This document shows positions 60,078 through 64,000 of a stretch of 64,000 bases of DNA, piece after piece. Within the stretch, counting starts at the first letter, position 1; every line of letters starts with the position of its first letter. Under the pieces are notes generated by a model, which was not told where the DNA came from, ran no database searches, and was given only the letters and a program-made list of their open reading frames with translations. A program made the translations under genes and the position numbers. Origin of the DNA: Takakia lepidozioides (Eukaryota; Streptophyta; Takakiopsida; Takakiales; Takakiaceae); the NCBI GenBank assembly GCA_030704615.1, contig CM060734.1, forward strand, positions 49,060,042-49,124,041, read 5' to 3'.

Positions 60078-61939
60078 TGAGTCACGTGTATGCCTCTACA
60101 GACGAGTTGCGCCATCAGCTGCTGCTCTGCGGCTGGCATGGTGGGGTACGGTGCATGGGGTCATGTAGGATTGCACACCATGCAGTGCATGTCTGATTCA
60201 AAGGAGGAGAAGGTAGCCTAACCCTACAGCAGAGGAAGGTCTTGCGTTTTTGGTAATGTTGCAAGCATCTTTTGCATCACAGCTTCAATTATGATGGTCG
60301 AATCTCGTTTCAGAACCTCTGACAAGAAGTTAAGTTGAGGCACTGATGTTGTCCTTCGCATAGACTGGTGTGGTACACCTGGTTCTACTCCACCCCGCAT
60401 TAATTGTTAAAAGGAAGAGATGATAAAAAGAGGAAGAGCGGATGGAGGGTGGGTGGCCCTTCAGGAATCATGAATAGTGGAATGTTTGCCAGCAGACTCA
60501 AGGCATCCCAGTGGTGGGCTAGACGTAATGTCACTCAATTGTAGCTCTTCCGGACATGCCCAAGACTTTGTGTGCTTTGTGGGGCGTTAAAGTGCCCGGA
60601 AGGTTTGGCTCAGGGTTTCTTGCATTCCATTTTTTTCCAAGGCAATTGAAGCTTGGTTTGTGTGTTTTTGGTGTTGACTGAGTGTCCATGGGTTGGACTC
60701 AAGCAGGCCAGCCTCTACGCCACTCTTTTGTATGCAAAGCTGGGCAGGCGGCACTGGCATTATACTATGGCACTGTCTGGTTTCTGTGTTGTGTTCTTTG
60801 CAGGGGGAACCCAGGTCTATTGTGTGAGCTAAGTATTTGGAGTATTGAATTTAACAGAGACTATATATTACTGGGTTCAGGTCTGCAATACACAGTAAAC
60901 TTCTAGCGCAGGAAAGGCTGGTATGCACCACCGCAGATGAAAGGAATTTGGCACCAAAAGAAGATACTGTCGCATGGACTGGGGATAGTAAGTGTAGACG
61001 TCATCTCAAGAGTCTGGCTGGTGCAAGACTGCTAAGAGTGAAGATGCTCACCACATGTGAGGAAAGCAGTAGATCCTCTGCTTTGTGCCCATTTGCTGGA
61101 GTGGAACATTTAAACAGGAAGATGAATGCTGATTGTGTTTGTAGTGTTCGCATCAAACTCTGAACTTACTGCATGAGTGGGGCACCTTGTCTCTCACTTC
61201 AATTGGTCAACTATCACTAGTTAGGAGGTGCACATCAAGACAATTGATACTACTGCTACAATGGAAAGCTTTTATACTCTAATGTATTTTGTCCATCATC
61301 AGATTGGTGATATGCCTTGTAATTCTGATTCAATTGAGATTATGGACACTTATCCCTGCATTCCTGTAATGGGGACGAGAGTCGCTGAGAAGAAGGGCAA
61401 TCTATATGAAGACTATGTTACTGGCAACTCAATGTCATGTACTTCACTGTGTCCAAAAAATGAAATAATGCTTTAAAGTTACTCTGGATATGTTCAACAG
61501 TAATATGTCTGCATGTCCACATTCTGGCATAAGTTGTGCAAAGGCAGCAAGACAAATAATCGACCTCATTCCATGATCTACCAATCTACTACGGATTTTA
61601 AGGGTGTCCTTGCCAGGCTGCATCTTTATGATTTTTGGGTCATATTATGCTCCTCCAGCTGCAATGCTCCTATACAGAAACCTGTCCAGTAAGGTGGCTG
61701 CCATCCCACCCACACTTTGCCCCCTCAACACATTTGGAACCCCAAACACCATACACATGGAAATATCATTGACATGGCTTGCTTGAACTATTCTTGTCCT
61801 GCTTCTGCCTACCCTATGTTAATTTGATACACTAAATCACCTTTATATCAACCCTCACTGCGCAAACATATTCTGAAACTCTCATGTAGTTGGACTGCCT
61901 GCAATATAATCCACTCACAGAAGGTCAAGAAGTGAAGAG
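60078..61939. other. NF-YA 3' flank, no gene seen
   Basis: The first part is the likely NF-YA 3' UTR. Short frames only, none with recognisable features. The region lies between a plus-strand 3' end and a minus-strand 3' end, so both terminators should be here. Confidence 0.5.
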
Positions 61940-62627
61940 TTACACAATCGAGCCCACCTCTGGAAAACCTTGTCGGAAGTGGAACACCAAAGCATGCTTG
62001 CCATGGCGCAGTGCTGCACTCTGGCGCTTCATACAGGAAACGCACTGGGGAAAGAGTCGTTGCATGCCTGTTTCTTTTCTGATGAGCAGGCGTCTCACAT
62101 GGTGCAGCAGCCCAGTGACATTTCTTGAATTTGCCTGCCTGGATATTATTATGTTCGGGGGAATGTGATCTGCAATACTGGCATGCAAATCAATCAACCA
62201 GGATCAGTGGACCTGTAATCTGATTAAAACAAACTTGCCTCTACCACCCCAACCTCGAAACCTACACCTCCATCACATAGGAACGAGGCAACATGTGACA
62301 GATCGCACCTGTCTCCGCGGCGATTGCCGCAATGGTGACAGCCAAATAGCTTGTATAGGTCCTTGATCAATTCTCCTTCCTTCTCATTTGCATACTTGGT
62401 CCCTCTAGCTGTCGAACCATCACTGAACCCATCTGTCAGACCACCAATGTGGTAAATTTCATAGGGGGCTAGGGTAGTCTTCACCGACCTGGAATGGATG
62501 CACGTGCCAGTGCTCCTGGCCGCATCACATTGCTGGGCATCACATTCCGCCAATTGCCTCCCAGTACCTGCCCATCAATAAAAAAATTTCAGCTTTTGGG
62601 AGGCTTGCATGGCCGACTCCTAATTCA

Positions 62628-62665
<38 letters not shown>

Positions 62666-63661
62666 GCAATATAAAGAGCTAGAGAGAGAGAGAGATAGGG
62701 AGGCAACAAACCTGCTACAGGGCAGCTAATGTGCTACGCAAAAGATAAGTACAGGCAGTCACATCTCACCTTGAATGCAAGCACACCAAAGATCGCATGG
62801 AATATTGCAGACTCTCTGGAAAGAAATTCACGTTTCTCCTTTTTAGAACCATTCATGCACAGCCTCTGAACAGAAAGGGATATCTGAATGACCACAACAA
62901 CCACTGTCACTACATACACTGAAACAGACTCACACCGCTTACTGTAAGAAAGCCAATTCCTTGACAGTTCTTTGATATGATGTGCATTGTTTCCCAGGAT
63001 TGGTAACATAATTCTGACCAAATATCACATGGAATTCTGCAGAGTCTCTGAAAAAAAAATCATTCTTCTCATTTTTAGAACCATTCATGCACAGCCGCCT
63101 AACGGTAAGAATGACCACCACAACCACTGTCACTACCTACACTAAAACAAACTCACACCACATACCATAAACTAGTCAATTCTTCGACAGTTCTTCAATA
63201 TGAAAGCATACATTATCTGTGAGAAGTCCTTCACTGACATGATTTACTATGACTCTAACATGACTAGGGATGTAGGTTTGTATCTCAGGATGGGGAACAC
63301 AATTCTGAATTAATCCTGTTGCGTCCAGGTTGGGTAACTGCAGATGAACAGAGAGAGGCTACATTCCAGGTTGATAGAGTTGGATAACAACAAACTTGAC
63401 CTGCACTTGTGAGTACAAATTTTAGACCAGCACATTGCAAACCAAAGCTTTGGTCAAGTAAATTACCTAGGACCTTCGAGTTGTGCAAGAGTGCGATCCC
63501 GGTGATTTGTTCAGTTTGTGGCAGGGTTCTCAGTTTTGGCTAGAACGAAGGAAAAAGGATGAGACAAACCTGAGCAGATGCAACTGAGGCAGCAGCCACT
63601 GCTAGGCCTCCCAGCACTGACCCTAGCACTGGTGTTGCACACGACACTCCAACTGCTTTCC
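61940..63661 (-). CDS. Zinc-site (HNH-like) protein of unknown function, partial
   Basis: Three exon pieces: 63661-63570 (KAVGVSCATPVLGSVLGGLA, an Ala/Gly hydrophobic segment), 62567-62309 and 62177-61940 with the stop. The last two join in phase. The conserved-looking core is LAECDAQQ, PYEIYHIGGLTDGFSDG, LIKDLYKLFGCHHCGNRRGD, then SIADHIPPN and FPQCVSCMKRQSAALRHGK. CxxC, DHxPP and CxxC together resemble a treble-clef/HNH zinc site. From memory, uncharacterised plant proteins share this pattern. Intermediate exons between 63569 and 62568 were not resolved, and the 5' end may lie beyond the window. Nuclease activity is not claimed. Confidence 0.6.
62629..62696. repeat. CT and GA microsatellites
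   Basis: (CT)n at about 62629-62661 and (GA)n at about 62680-62696 lie in inverse relation about 20 bp apart, in an intron of the minus-strand gene. Confidence 0.9.
62800..63240. repeat. Tandem duplication, period ~231 bp
   Basis: TTTTTAGAACCATTCATGCA at 62841 recurs at 63072, with shared flanks (CACAACAACCACTGTCACTA and so on). Two units of about 230 bp, 80-85 percent identical by eye, in the intron space of the minus-strand gene. It may include a duplicated small exon. Confidence 0.75.
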
Positions 63662-64000
63662 CTGCTCCCTTTTACGAGATCCCAAAATGACAGACTCAAT
63701 GAAGTTGTGCCTTAGAAGACCTTCCCTGTGCACACTATTATAAAGAATCAAACAGAACGAAGAGGCATTCAAGACCTCCAAACCCACTTATAGAGACAGA
63801 AAGCTACGTAAGGCAGCCAATACAGACATACCCCTAAGAAGGGGAATCGATAAAGTAATGCCCCAAAACAGGACAATAATCAAGAGCGTGATGGCCACCA
63901 GACACCAGACACACCGAAAGACAATGTTCACAAGAAGCTCAAAAAGCTTATATGCATGGGTGAACGAGGCAGAGAGAGAGGGAGAATTCTATGTTAACAA
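63662..64000. other. Window end, upstream of minus-strand gene
   Basis: Holds either the 5' end or another intron of the minus-strand zinc-site gene. No convincing exon could be fixed. Confidence 0.4.

Overview
This is a nuclear window from a photosynthetic eukaryote of the green (streptophyte) lineage. Four spliced host genes have plant-type products: a GRIP-domain golgin, a chloroplast PsbP-domain lumen protein with a twin-arginine signal, a Raf-like MAPKKK of the plant C1 type, and an NF-YA transcription factor. Introns have GT-AG ends, and exon phases agree at every junction I could test. The density and variety of decayed transposons suggest a large repeat-rich genome, for example a charophycean alga or an early land-plant lineage. 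I cannot name the species from sequence alone.

Layout. 1-10.1 kb: GRIP golgin (+), missing only its 5' end; one intron holds a LINE fragment and another a large foldback. 12.0-13.25 kb: PsbP-domain gene (-). 13.3-19.2 kb: sparse, with a 197-bp tandem duplication, a 75-residue orphan exon, and a ~1.2-kb candidate transposon whose 22-bp inverted termini enclose a two-exon coiled-coil gene. 19.5-22.0 kb: Raf-like kinase (+). 22-28.7 kb: mostly decayed repeats, including two LINE tails and a poly(A) retroposon.

28.8-51.8 kb is the accessory part. It holds two diverged copies of one transposon type. Each copy has two head-to-head genes: a plus-strand MULE-type transposase (zinc finger, MULE core, SWIM finger) and a minus-strand accessory gene. 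In copy 2 (about 41.3-50.2 kb) the accessory gene can be read through eight phase-consistent exons. It encodes a ParB/sulfiredoxin-like domain followed by a permuted (beta-class-like) N6/N4 DNA-methyltransferase fold with an altered catalytic motif. The first intron of the accessory gene carries arrays of long palindromes in both copies, but the palindrome sequence differs completely between copies. Dense GGTCTGC repeats follow the transposase in both copies. Between the copies lies other mobile DNA, including a clear CACTA-type non-autonomous element with 3-bp target duplications.

51.8-57.9 kb is mostly non-coding. 57.9-60.1 kb: NF-YA (+). 61.9-63.7 kb: part of a minus-strand gene with a CxxC...DHxPP...CxxC zinc-site pattern.

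My leading hypothesis is that the two-gene MULEs carry a self-recognition or anti-silencing module (ParB-methyltransferase-like protein plus element-specific palindromic iterons). This is analogous in logic, not in sequence, to the VANC proteins of Arabidopsis VANDAL MULEs. The architecture and iterons are seen in the sequence; the function is inference.
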